Part shown: positions 43,996 to 53,700 of the stretch, in pieces
Layout of the letters: each line of letters opens with the position of its first letter
Position numbering within the stretch: the stretch's first letter is position 1
Assembly (NCBI GenBank): GCA_019358875.1
Contig: JAHHIF010000040.1
Location: 1-62,444 of the forward strand
Origin: Symplocastrum torsivum CPER-KK1
GTDB taxonomy: Bacteria > Cyanobacteriota > Cyanobacteriia > Cyanobacteriales > Coleofasciculaceae
Direction of reading: 5' to 3'
DNA: 62,444 nt
Made by a program: the position numbers and the translations under genes
Notes under the pieces: model-generated
The model's input: only the letters and a program-made list of their open reading frames with translations
What the model was told of the DNA's origin: nothing
Database searches by the model: none

Positions 43996-44790
43996 ATGGA
44001 TAGCTCACCCATGAATCGGCTGATCGAGAGTATCCACCAAGAACTACTTCCCGGTCTGCGAATCGAGAGCATTACTGCCCACAATCCGGTGGAAGTCCAC
44101 AAAATTCCCTCTCCTTGGCAGCTACTCGGAACAGGGAACTATGCCGCAGTGGTCTATCATCCTGACCACCCTCTCCAGGTGGTGAAGATCTACGCGCTTG
44201 GTCGTCCAGGCTTCGAGGAGGAGTTGGAAGTCTACCTCCGCTTGGGTTCTCACCCGGCATTCTCCGAGTGCCTGTACGCTGGCGAGAACTTTCTAGTCCT
44301 AAAACGGCTGGAGGGAGTAACCCTCTACGACTGCCTACATCTTGGACTACGAATCCCAGAGCGGGTCATACAGGACATCGATCAGGCTTTAGACTATGCG
44401 CGTGGGCGTGGTCTCTATCCCCATGATGTCCACGGTCGCAATGTAATGATGCTGGAAGGTAAGGGATTGGTTGTGGATGTCTCAGACTTCCTCCATAAAG
44501 AGACCTGCTCAAAGTGGAATAACCTGAAGAGAGCCTACTACTGGTTATACCGCCCCCTATTCTCACCACTTCGGCTACGGGTGCCCTACTTTGGTCTTGA
44601 TATTGTCCGCACGAGTTACCGCCTTTTGTTCAAAGGGAAGCGAATGGCGAACACTGTCGGAGTTACCATGCTGCTCGTACTGGCAGCTACGATAGCAATT
44701 ACCCAGTGGCAAGCACAAAGCAGTCGGTGCGTGCGCTATGTCCTAGATGGCTCCCAAAAGACTTTGTACGGTGAGGACTGTAAATACTAG
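43996..44790 (+). CDS. Divergent membrane protein kinase
   Basis: 264 residues. A kinase N-lobe has GTGNYAAVVYHP and the lysine in VVKIY; the catalytic loop is HDVHGRNV, keeping the aspartate and the asparagine five residues on, and the metal loop is VDVSDF, with DVS in place of DFG. It is shorter than normal kinases. A single membrane helix (GVTMLLVLAATIAIT) near 225-240 is followed by a 25-residue tail with two cysteines. A lipopolysaccharide- or sugar-type kinase is another possibility. Confidence 0.7.
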   Translation: MDSSPMNRLIESIHQELLPGLRIESITAHNPVEVHKIPSPWQLLGTGNYAAVVYHPDHPLQVVKIYALGRPGFEEELEVYLRLGSHPAFSECLYAGENFLVLKRLEGVTLYDCLHLGLRIPERVIQDIDQALDYARGRGLYPHDVHGRNVMMLEGKGLVVDVSDFLHKETCSKWNNLKRAYYWLYRPLFSPLRLRVPYFGLDIVRTSYRLLFKGKRMANTVGVTMLLVLAATIAITQWQAQSSRCVRYVLDGSQKTLYGEDCKY

Positions 44791-44845
44791 TAAGAGCCTT
44801 CCTCATTGATTAAACCTCATCACTGCAATCAGCGTTGTGTTTAGA

Positions 44846-44874
44846 AATATAGGAGGCATCGAGCCTCCCATATT
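44846..44874. terminator. Hairpin between converging genes
   Basis: AATAT-AGGAGGC pairs with GCCTCCC-ATATT around a five-base loop. It lies between the kinase-like gene and ndk and may end both transcripts; no long T-run is seen. Confidence 0.4.
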
Positions 44875-44925
44875 GTCCGCCATCCTCTCGCCACTAAAAC
44901 GACAACAGCTTAGTGTTTTTGCTTA

Positions 44926-45375
44926 CTACTCGTACAACCAGGGTGTTAAAGTAGGTTGCCAGCTCACGAGTTCCTCTTGTGTAAACCAGAGGTTAATCTC
45001 GTACTGCGCTGTCTCTGGAGCGTCTGAACCGTGGATTAGGTTGCGACCAATGCTTACACCATAATCACCGCGAATGGTTCCTGGTTCAGCGTTGAGAGGA
45101 TTGGTTGCTCCAATAATCTTTCTTGCTGAGGCGATAACACCGTCTCCTTCCCAAACGGTTGCTACCACGGGACCAGAGGTGATGAAATCGACAAGTCCAG
45201 AAAAAAATGGTCTTTCTTTATGAACGTCGTAGTGCTTTTCAGCAAGTTCACGGCTGACATTCATCAGCTTTAGCCCAACCAGCGTAAAGCCTTTTGACTC
45301 AAGACGGCGAATGACTTCACCCACAAGGTTGCGCTGTACACCATCTGGCTTGACCATGAGAAATGTCCGTTCCAA
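44926..45375 (-). CDS. ndk: Nucleoside diphosphate kinase
   Basis: 149 residues. The phosphorylated histidine lies in SIGRNLIHGSDAPETA; the start MERTFLMVKPDGVQRNLVGE is characteristic. It balances nucleoside triphosphates using ATP. AGGAGGGAAA precedes the start on the minus strand. Confidence 0.97.
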   Translation of the reverse strand: MERTFLMVKPDGVQRNLVGEVIRRLESKGFTLVGLKLMNVSRELAEKHYDVHKERPFFSGLVDFITSGPVVATVWEGDGVIASARKIIGATNPLNAEPGTIRGDYGVSIGRNLIHGSDAPETAQYEINLWFTQEELVSWQPTLTPWLYE

Positions 45376-45774
45376 GTTTCCCTCCTAAAGGTTTTTCAAC
45401 GGATTACCAAACCCAGATTAGACTACAACGCTGCCAACAGCCCAACACTTATAGCAATTAGCAGTCAGCTTAAGAGCGGTCAGCTTTGGGTCAAATCGCC
45501 TCTAGCTATGTTCCTTGGCTTCCGTTAATGTCTTAACATCCGTGGCTACTGCCATAAATTTATAGAAAAATAGAAAATTCCCAATAAAATGCCCCCTGAG
45601 ACAGCAAGAGGGCAAATCGACGAATTCTACACTCATATCTAAAGCGTAATGACGCAATGTGAAAAAGTCGTGAACTATAGCAAGCAGCAGTCAGCTTTCA
45701 GCCGTCAGCGTTCAGCTCTCATAGGCGAAAGGTGAAAGGGAAAAGGAAAAACCTTTTCCCTAACAGCGCTTAAC
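45376..45774. repeat. Spacer with AGTCAGC-type short repeats
   Basis: About 400 bp. AGCAGTCAGCTT appears near 45458 and again near 45685 (CAGCAGTCAGCTTTCAGCCGTCAGC), and related units lie at 40559-40597 upstream of ilvC. These are short repetitive heptamers typical of the group. No gene. Confidence 0.5.
45738..45760 (-). terminator. Probable terminator of ddl
   Basis: On the minus strand GGGAAAAGG pairs with CCTTTTCCC around TTTTT and is followed by TTTCACCTTT. It lies 15 bp past the ddl stop. Confidence 0.45.
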
Positions 45775-46917
45775 TCAACAGTTGTGCCGTTCCACTGCTA
45801 GCTTAATCAATTGGTCAACCAGTTCTGGGAAGGGAACACCCGTTGCTGCCCATAATTGCGGATACATACTTGTTGCTGTAAAGCCAGGTAGTGTGTTGAT
45901 TTCATTGATAAAGACTTCTCCTGTGGCTTCAACATAGAAAAAGTCTACTCGCGCCAATCCAGCCGCATCAACAGCCGCAAATGCCTGAAGTGACATCTCC
46001 TGTATTTGGCTAGTCACGGTATCGGGTAGTGGTGCTGGAATTAGCCAACCCGCTTGACCCTCTGTGTATTTGGTTTCATAGTCGTAAAAATCACTTTTAT
46101 AGGTAATCTCTCCAACAACGGAGGCTTTCGGTTGGTCATTACCTAAGACAGCACACTCAACTTCCCGTGCGACAACGCCTGCTTCTACAATCAATCGTCG
46201 GTCGTAGCTTGCAGCATTATCCAAAGCGGCTTCTAATTCCGATCGCGATCGCACTTTCGCAATCCCTACAGAAGAACCCAAATTCGCGGGTTTGACAAAA
46301 CAGGGATACCCTAATGTTTGCTCAATCTGGTCACAAAGCTTGGGGAACACACAAGGACTCGACCAGATTTGCGAACGGTTAACTGCCATGTAGTTCACCT
46401 GAGGTAACCCAGCATGAGCAAACGCCATTTTCATGGCAATTTTATCCATACCCATAGCTGAGCCTAAGACTCCAGAACCCACAAAGGGAACTTGCATTAA
46501 TTTCAGCAAGCCTTGAACTGTACCATCTTCACCATTAGGCCCGTGGAGGATGGGAAACCAAACATCCACCTCTGACCAGCTTGCATTCTGACTCGCTTGC
46601 TTTAATTTAGAAAAGCCTGTGGTTGATGGTAAGGTTTCAGTCTGCTTGGCTAGCGCCTGAGCATCAGTTGTTGACGAAGGAAGATAAACTTCGTTTTCGC
46701 CCTCTAACTGTAGAGCCTTTCCAGATTCCAGTACTTGTTGGGCAACGTCTCCTGATTGCCAGAAGCCATCTTTTTGGATATAAACGGGCAACAGTTCGTA
46801 GTTGTCAAGATTTTGGTCTGCACTTAGGGCTTTTGCGATCGCCCTTGCTGAACTAATCGATACTTCGTGTTCGCCTGAACAACCACCAAACAACAGCCCA
46901 ACACGCATTTTTGTCAT
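45775..46917 (-). CDS. ddl: D-alanine--D-alanine ligase
   Basis: 380 residues of the ATP-grasp fold. Motifs: LFGGCSGEHEVSISSA, ILHGPNGEDGTVQG, VKPANLGSSVGI and INEINTLPGFT. It makes the D-Ala-D-Ala dipeptide of peptidoglycan. A serine/alanine-rich insert of about 30 residues (SSTTDAQALAKQTETLPST) near 80-110 is longer than in E. coli DdlB. Confidence 0.95.
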   Translation of the reverse strand: MTKMRVGLLFGGCSGEHEVSISSARAIAKALSADQNLDNYELLPVYIQKDGFWQSGDVAQQVLESGKALQLEGENEVYLPSSTTDAQALAKQTETLPSTTGFSKLKQASQNASWSEVDVWFPILHGPNGEDGTVQGLLKLMQVPFVGSGVLGSAMGMDKIAMKMAFAHAGLPQVNYMAVNRSQIWSSPCVFPKLCDQIEQTLGYPCFVKPANLGSSVGIAKVRSRSELEAALDNAASYDRRLIVEAGVVAREVECAVLGNDQPKASVVGEITYKSDFYDYETKYTEGQAGWLIPAPLPDTVTSQIQEMSLQAFAAVDAAGLARVDFFYVEATGEVFINEINTLPGFTATSMYPQLWAATGVPFPELVDQLIKLAVERHNC

Positions 46918-47004
46918 TACTCACTTCTCCCAGCACTCCTCATCGCAGATAGCCTATCATAGCTAGCAGATTTCAACGACACTCAACTCAACAACACTTT
47001 TTAA

Positions 47005-47610
47005 GTGCTACGTTATCCCCTTAAGAAACGGTGGCTTGCTCTCACATTGCTTGGCTTAATATCCATGCTCTTCGTCGTGATTGGATACTCAGCATTAAGC
47101 ATTTATCTCTATGGAAACACTCCCTCGAAAGTTCCGGCTGATGCGGCAATTGTACTGGGAGCAGCGGCTTGGGGAGATAATCCCTCCCCTGTCTTTCGAG
47201 AACGGATTAATCACGGGATTACTCTCTATAAGCGCAATGATATTCAACGGCTTATTTTTACAGGTGGAAAAGGCGATAGTAGCGAACCTGCCGAAGCGAT
47301 TGTCGCTAAACGTTATGCGATCGCGCAAGGTGTTGATGCAGAGGATATTTTGACCGAAACAAAATCAAGAACAACTCGGCAGAATCTCTACTACGCTAGT
47401 CAAGTCGCTGCCACACATCAATTGAGGCGAATTCTCATTGTCAGCGACCCCTTGCACATGAAGCGAGCCGTATTAATGGCACGAGATTTAGGTATAGATG
47501 CTTACCCTTCTCCCACACCAACTACTCGATATCGCAGCTTCAAGAGCCAAATGTCGTTTCTGGCGAGGGAAACATATTTCTACTTTGTCTATCAACTCTT
47601 CAGAATTTAG
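47005..47610 (+). CDS. DUF218 (SanA/YdcF-like) membrane protein
   Basis: 201 residues, GTG start. One N-terminal membrane helix (LTLLGLISMLFVVIGYSAL) and the DUF218 core: AAIVLGAAAWGD, IFTGGKGDSSEPAEA, ESKSRTT-like ETKSRTTRQNL and VSDPLHMKRA. Relatives act at the cell envelope. It is divergent from ddl, also an envelope gene. Confidence 0.85.
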   Translation: MLRYPLKKRWLALTLLGLISMLFVVIGYSALSIYLYGNTPSKVPADAAIVLGAAAWGDNPSPVFRERINHGITLYKRNDIQRLIFTGGKGDSSEPAEAIVAKRYAIAQGVDAEDILTETKSRTTRQNLYYASQVAATHQLRRILIVSDPLHMKRAVLMARDLGIDAYPSPTPTTRYRSFKSQMSFLARETYFYFVYQLFRI

Positions 47611-47663
47611 ATCCAGTTTTTGGTTGAGATAAGCCGATGAAAGGACGCTTCAAAGCATTCAGC

Positions 47664-47912
47664 TCAATAAACTGATTTGCTGTTTAACCCGATCTCATTG
47701 TTCCCTTGAGTGTTAATCGTGGGTTTGCCACTGAGAAGGAGTGCAACGACAATCAGGAGTTTGATGAGCGTTGGAGCAAAGATAAGGCTTAAGAACAGAC
47801 AGAGTATAGCAACGATTGCTGCTCCTATCTGCACAATTTCATCCCTAGCATTGAAACTAACGTAAATCGCAAATGTTGCGATCGCCAAACTGATCAATAA
47901 TGACACCAGCAT
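47664..47912 (-). CDS. Small membrane protein, 82 residues
   Basis: Starts MLVSLLISLAIATFAIYVSF and contains two or three hydrophobic helices followed by a short polar tail. Such small proteins are frequent in cyanobacteria; no function is known to me. The open frame reaches 47963 but ATG 47912 fits a membrane start better. Confidence 0.6.
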   Translation of the reverse strand: MLVSLLISLAIATFAIYVSFNARDEIVQIGAAIVAILCLFLSLIFAPTLIKLLIVVALLLSGKPTINTQGNNEIGLNSKSVY

Positions 47913-48027
47913 TCTAACTACCTCGTGTCTGTCAGAATCTTTACATATCTTTATAAGATACACAAAAATTCAAGGCTTTAACTTCCACTGATTGGCTCAC
48001 CTGTTCAGGTGAAAGCTTGAGATAGAC

Positions 48028-48039
48028 AGGACTTACGCA
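48028..48039. repeat. Solo AGGACTTACGCA motif
   Basis: Matches 12 of the 13 bases of the end repeat of the miniature element at 16475-16594. No partner is found nearby, so it may be a fragment. Confidence 0.5.
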
Positions 48040-48141
48040 GAACCTCTAAGAAGTAGGGTGAGCACTGCCCCCCGTATTACTACGAATAGCGTTTGTGTTT
48101 AAACGAGCAATTTGCATAAATCTTAAAAAAATAGAGTGTCG

Positions 48142-50550
48142 TTAATTTTCCATCAACGCTGTAATTTTGTCCAATAACTGTACGGTTTCTATGGGCTTGG
48201 GCAAATAATCATCCACCTCAGATCTCAGTTCGTATTCCTGATCTGTCGGTATAGGAGTCGTTAAGGCAAGAATTTTAATTTGTTGGGTTGTGGGTGAGTT
48301 ACGGAGGGAGTAGACCATCTCATAACCATCGACTCCTGGCAACTGCCAATCAACAATCACAGCTCTCGGCTGGAGCAGTTTAATTTGATCAATAGCTGTG
48401 GAACCATCAATAAGCCAAACAACTTGATATCCTGCGGTTGTGAGGGCTTCGCAAATTGGTGTGGCAGTCTCCTCATGGTTTTCGACCAAAACAATACTTC
48501 CTTGGGGCTTGGAGTTGTTCTTGACCGTTGCTTTGGCAGAAGTGGTGGAGGGAATAGGTTGTGTGGGTAACCAAACGGTAAATACGGAACCCTCATTGAC
48601 AACCGATTCAACTTCAATTCGACCTCCGTGTAGTTCGACTAGCTGTTTCGTCAACGCTAAACCTAAACCTGTCCCTTCGTAACTGCGGTGATATACAGAC
48701 TCTAGCTGCTGAAACTTTTGGAATAAAAGTGGTAACTGATCATCCGCAATCCCAATACCCGTGTCTTCAACTTGAAAAACGGCTAAGTTATTTTCTCGCC
48801 AGACTCGTAGTGTGACTTGCCCACCTTCCGGGGTAAATTTGACGGCATTACCCAAGAGATTAAAGAGGATTTGTCTAACTCGGCGTTGGTCAGCACAAAA
48901 GCGATCGCTTTGTGGTTTTACCCGAAAATCCATCTCCAAGTTCAAGTCTCGAAGCAGTGCTTTTTCCTGTAAAGCTCCTAATGTCTGGTGTGTCAGCTTA
49001 CTTAGAGAGAACTCACTAATATTTAAAACCGCCTTTCCTGCCTCAACTTGAGACAAATCTAGAATATCGTTGATCAGTTCCAAGAGGTGTTCTCCACTCT
49101 CCTGGATGGTTTGTAAATAACGCCGTTGCTTAACCACTGGTACAGTTCGTTCTCCTTCCTGTCCAAAAGACCAACGCAACAACGTGGCAGACATTCCAAT
49201 CACACAAGTAAGAGGGGTTCGTAACTCATGACTCATCGCCGCTAAGAATTCACTTTTGGCGCGGCTTGCTGCTTGTGCCGCTTGTAGCGTATCCCGGAGT
49301 TCCTGTGTGCGCTCAATCACTCGTTGTTCGAGAGTGGTTTTTTGTTGTTGCAACTGAGCATATAACTGAGCTTGGTAGATGGCGACAGTCAGGTGTTCTG
49401 CAATCTGCCTGAGAAACATTTTTTCACTGTCTTGCCAATAGCGCGGCTCAATACACTGATGAGCAATCAGTAACCCCCACAGGTTGTTTTGAACAACAAT
49501 TGGGGCAATTAATTTGGCTCGCACCTGCATCTGTTCCAGCATGTTCAGTAAGCAAGGAGATGCAGCATAGGCACTTTCAACATCATCAATGGCAACAGTT
49601 AGCCCTTGACGGTATCGCTCTCGACAGTTTGGTACATGAATTGAGCAGTCTTGCTCTTCAACCAAATTCAGCACCGAGAGGATACTGTCGGAGGCTCTAG
49701 CTTCATAAGTAACGCACCCCCAGTTCAGTTTAGAGGCGAGGGGTAATGGTGATGACTCAGTTGTGATAGCCGAGGGAGCAATTTCTTTACCACTGCTATC
49801 TGTCTGCAATATCTTTTCTTCAACATCAAGGTCAATACTAGACCCTCTAAATTCAGACTTCTCTTCAGGAGGTGGGAAGTCAAATTGGTAAATTACTAAT
49901 CGGTCTACTTGTAGGAAATGCCGTACTTGCTCAACGGCTGTTTTGAGGATGACGGGTAACTCTAGACTCTGACGGATTTGAGTGGTGACTTGATGAAGTA
50001 ATCGTTCCTGTTCAACCTGATGGCGCAATGCCTTTTCTACGACAGGCTGACAGGCATAAACCCTTGAATTAGCTGAGTTTTGCGGTACTGGATGGTGGCT
50101 TTCTTCTGAGGAGAGTAGTTCTAGTAATGCGAGTGTAAATTCACTTTGAGTTGCGGCATCGTTGGGTTGAATGGAGGCTTGGGTAATGCTAGCTAATTTG
50201 AGGGTATCGGAAGCGTTTTCTAGCTGATGAGCTAACTGAGTCAAGAAAGAAGCGATCGCATCTGGCTCGAATGTCAACCCAACCTGGTACAGTGCTGTTG
50301 CCCCATTGCCATTTAATAGCTTTGATTGTGGCGTTCCCAACAATAACGTACTAAATTTTTTAGAGACTACAACAGTAAAGCGTTGTGCCTGATTCTCTGG
50401 AGCAACTACTGTACTAGAGAGTTCCTTGTGTGTTAAAACGACAACCCCTTCCCCTAATGTTGAACTCCACAACTGTAATAGCTGTTGCAGTCGCTCAAAC
50501 ATAGTCAGGGGTAGATTTCGGCTGAATCTAGGACTACCTGATATAGGCAT
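48142..50550 (-). CDS. Hybrid sensor histidine kinase with GAF and receiver domains
   Basis: 802 residues, soluble. An N-terminal sensor of about 130 residues is followed by a GAF domain (about 185-405), a coiled coil, a HisKA domain with the histidine in AAMSHELRTPLTCVIG, an HATPase domain (NLLGNAVKFTPEGG, DTGIGIADDQL, GTGLGLAL) and a receiver (about 675-795) with D in AVIVDWQLPG and K in YLPKP. The GAF has a cysteine in AASPCLLNMLEQMQVRAKL, where chromophore-binding cyanobacteriochromes have cysteine-histidine; here the histidine is leucine. Bilin binding is possible but not shown. Confidence 0.88.
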   Translation of the reverse strand: MPISGSPRFSRNLPLTMFERLQQLLQLWSSTLGEGVVVLTHKELSSTVVAPENQAQRFTVVVSKKFSTLLLGTPQSKLLNGNGATALYQVGLTFEPDAIASFLTQLAHQLENASDTLKLASITQASIQPNDAATQSEFTLALLELLSSEESHHPVPQNSANSRVYACQPVVEKALRHQVEQERLLHQVTTQIRQSLELPVILKTAVEQVRHFLQVDRLVIYQFDFPPPEEKSEFRGSSIDLDVEEKILQTDSSGKEIAPSAITTESSPLPLASKLNWGCVTYEARASDSILSVLNLVEEQDCSIHVPNCRERYRQGLTVAIDDVESAYAASPCLLNMLEQMQVRAKLIAPIVVQNNLWGLLIAHQCIEPRYWQDSEKMFLRQIAEHLTVAIYQAQLYAQLQQQKTTLEQRVIERTQELRDTLQAAQAASRAKSEFLAAMSHELRTPLTCVIGMSATLLRWSFGQEGERTVPVVKQRRYLQTIQESGEHLLELINDILDLSQVEAGKAVLNISEFSLSKLTHQTLGALQEKALLRDLNLEMDFRVKPQSDRFCADQRRVRQILFNLLGNAVKFTPEGGQVTLRVWRENNLAVFQVEDTGIGIADDQLPLLFQKFQQLESVYHRSYEGTGLGLALTKQLVELHGGRIEVESVVNEGSVFTVWLPTQPIPSTTSAKATVKNNSKPQGSIVLVENHEETATPICEALTTAGYQVVWLIDGSTAIDQIKLLQPRAVIVDWQLPGVDGYEMVYSLRNSPTTQQIKILALTTPIPTDQEYELRSEVDDYLPKPIETVQLLDKITALMEN

Positions 50551-50787
50551 TATTTTGATCTACATCTCAAATTGCAACAGCGCTTCACCTATAACAGGCT
50601 ACTCAATCAATTAGCCTGAGAGAAACCCATCTGATGATGGATGTTAATAAGGTTTCTTCGTTGATGCTATCTAAGACGTAGCAACTCAGTCATGATATAT
50701 TCTTCAATCTTCATCTCCAACATCTCGCTGTAACCAGGAATGAGTTGAAAAGTTGGGTCGCCATCAGAAAAACTAGAGGACAAAGCC

Positions 50788-53700
50788 ATGCATCGTATTG
50801 CCGCAACGCCAGGAGGATGGAACCCTCAAGTCGAAGGCGTTGTTTTTATTGAACAGACACCAGCACCTATCGTTTTTTTGACGGCTGCTGATACAGATAT
50901 TCAGACTCTGGCAGCATCAATCGCTCAACTGCCAACCGGGTTCCCAGCAGTACGGGTGGTTAACCTCTTGCAATTGCAGCAGCAACTGACTATTGATACT
51001 TATGCCGAAACTGTCTTGGCTTCTGCCCAGATTATTATTCTACGGCTCTTAGGGGGACGTTCCTACTGGTCTTATGGATTAGAAGTTGTACAGGAGACAG
51101 TACAACAAACGGGTGCAGCTTTGGTGGTGTTGCCTGGAGATGACCGCCCTGACCCAAATTTAACTAGCCACTCAACTCTCGCACTTACAGCAGTTAACCA
51201 ACTCTGGCGCTACTTTACAGAAGGTGGTGTTGAGAATTTTGTGAATGCTCTCAAATTTGTTGCTGATGTCTGTCTGGGGGAAGCGTATGAGCCAGAATTG
51301 CCACAAGCTGTTCCTCGTGTTGGAGTTTATTCCTGGGCTGGGGAGCCGAGAGAGCAGGGGGAGCAGGGGGAGCGAGGAGGATTTTTAAGTACTTCTTTAT
51401 ATTCCCAATTCCCAATTCCCAATTCCCAATTCCCAAAGATTGGTATCTTGTTCTACCGCGCTCATTACCTAGCGGGGAATACTGCGCCGATTGATGCTTT
51501 GTGTCAAACGTTAGCTGAACGACAATTGGAACCTGTTCCGGTGTTTGTCTCGTCTTTGCGTGACTCTGATGTGCAGACGGAGTTGTTGCCGTATTTCCAG
51601 CCTAAAGAGGGTTTGGGGATTGGGCTGTTGCTCAATACAACGAGTTTCTCGGTTGCCAAGTTGGAGGCGGAGACTCCGCAGTTGGAGTTGTGGACTCGTC
51701 TGGATGTGCCTGTGTTGCAGGTTATTCTGAGTGGCGGCACGGTGGAACAATGGTCTGAGCAGTTTCAGGGGTTGACACCACGGGATACGGCTATGAATGT
51801 GGCGCTGCCAGAGGTGGATGGGAGAATCATTAGTCGCGCGGTTTCGTTTAAGTCTGTTCAAACCTGGAACCCGTTACTGGAAACGGATGTTGTGGTTTAT
51901 GAGCCTGTGCGCGATCGCATTAATTTTGTCGCTGATTTAGCAGCAAACTGGATAAAACTACGCCAAACTCCAACTTCTGAACGCCATGTTGCTTTGATTT
52001 TGGCAAACTATCCGAATCGTGATGGACGCCTTGCTAATGGTGTTGGACTGGATACGCCTGCTAGTTGTATTGAGATTCTCAAGGCGTTGGAGGAGGCGGG
52101 TTATCAGGTTGAAGACATACCAAAAACTGGGGATGAGTTGATTAGGCGGCTAACGGCTGGGGTAACGAATGACCCGGAAGGGCGGGAGTTGCGAGTAGTA
52201 CAGCAGCAGTTGTCTTGGAAAGAGTATCAGGAGTATTTTGAGACGTTGCCGCCGGAGGTTCAGAAGGGAATATGCGATCGCTGGGGAGTTTTTGAGCAGG
52301 GGACTGAAAATCCCCGTGTTCCCTTCCCAATTGCTGGAATTCAACTGGGCAATGTATTTGTGGGCATTCAGCCATCACGAGGGTATGATATCGACCCTAG
52401 TTTGAATTATCACGCACCGGATTTAGAACCAACCCATGCTTATCTCGCGTTCTACTACTGGTTACGACAACATTTTGGCGCTCAGGCTGTGGTGCATGTT
52501 GGGAAACATGGGAATCTGGAGTGGTTACCGGGTAAGAGTGTGGCGTTATCGGGTAGTTGTTATCCAGAAGTTGCTTTGGGTGCAATGCCGCATCTGTATC
52601 CTTTTATTGTTAATGACCCTGGTGAGGGTTCTCAAGCTAAGCGTCGATCGCAAGCTGTGATTATTGACCACTTGACACCACCGATGACTCGTGCTGAGTT
52701 GTATGGTTCTTTGCAAAAGTTGGAGGGGTTAATTGATGAGTATTATGAGGCTCAGAGTTTAGATCCTTCTCGGTTGTCTTTAATTGGCGATCGCATTGTT
52801 CGGCTAGTTGTCCAAGAAAATCTCCACCGTGATTTGGGATTAGAAGTTTTTCAATCTGATAGTGCAATTCAGAGTTTATTTGGAGAAAACCCGGATTGGG
52901 GGGAGGTTCCCCCCACTGGGGGACAAGTGTCTCCCCCAGACCCCCCGCACAAGGTAGGTTCGTCTGTAAGTCGCATAGATTTGGGGCTGGAGAATAAGGG
53001 GGTTATGGGTGAGGCTAAGGCTAAGGGTTGCAGAGGGGAGAATGTTATAAGGTTCCTTAGCCGAGCTGAGGGCTATCTTTGTGAGTTGAAGGAGGCTCAG
53101 ATTCGAGATGGTTTACATATTTTTGGGCAATGTCCAGAGGGGCGGCAATTACGAGATTTGATTGTTGCAATCGCACGTCATCCTGGAAAGGGTCGTCTTG
53201 GTCTAACTCGTGCCCTTGCTAAGGATTGGGGGTTGAACCTTGACCCTCTCACGGCTGATTTGTCAATGCTAAATGATTTGCAGTCTGTGGTTAATGGCAA
53301 AGATTGTCGCACGATTGGTGACATTGTTGAGGTACTCGAACAGCAAGCTGCAACCCTAGTTGAACAACTGCTTACCAATAACAACCAACCAATAACCAAC
53401 AACCAACAACAAACAAAACAAGAATTAGATTGGATACGCGATCGCTTGCTTCCTGCACTTCAACAAACTAATCAAGAACTTACCCAATTATTGCGGGGAC
53501 TGGATGGGCGCTATGTGGAAAGTGGCCCCTCTGGCGCACCGACGCGAGGACGCCCGGAAGTTTTACCGACAGGACGCAACTTTTATTCTGTTGATATTCG
53601 TGCTATCCCTACGGAGACGGCGTGGGATGTGGGACGTAAGGCGGCGTCCGTTTTAATTGAGCGCTATACGCAAGAGAATGGAGAATATCCGAAAACGCTA

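Noticed and set aside
50551..50787. Cobalamin riboswitch upstream of cobN
   Set aside because: The GCCACTG box expected of a cobalamin riboswitch is not present in this spacer.
51402..51436. Tandem repeats as a CRISPR array
   Set aside because: The units are 7 bp and contiguous without spacers; no cas genes are in the window.
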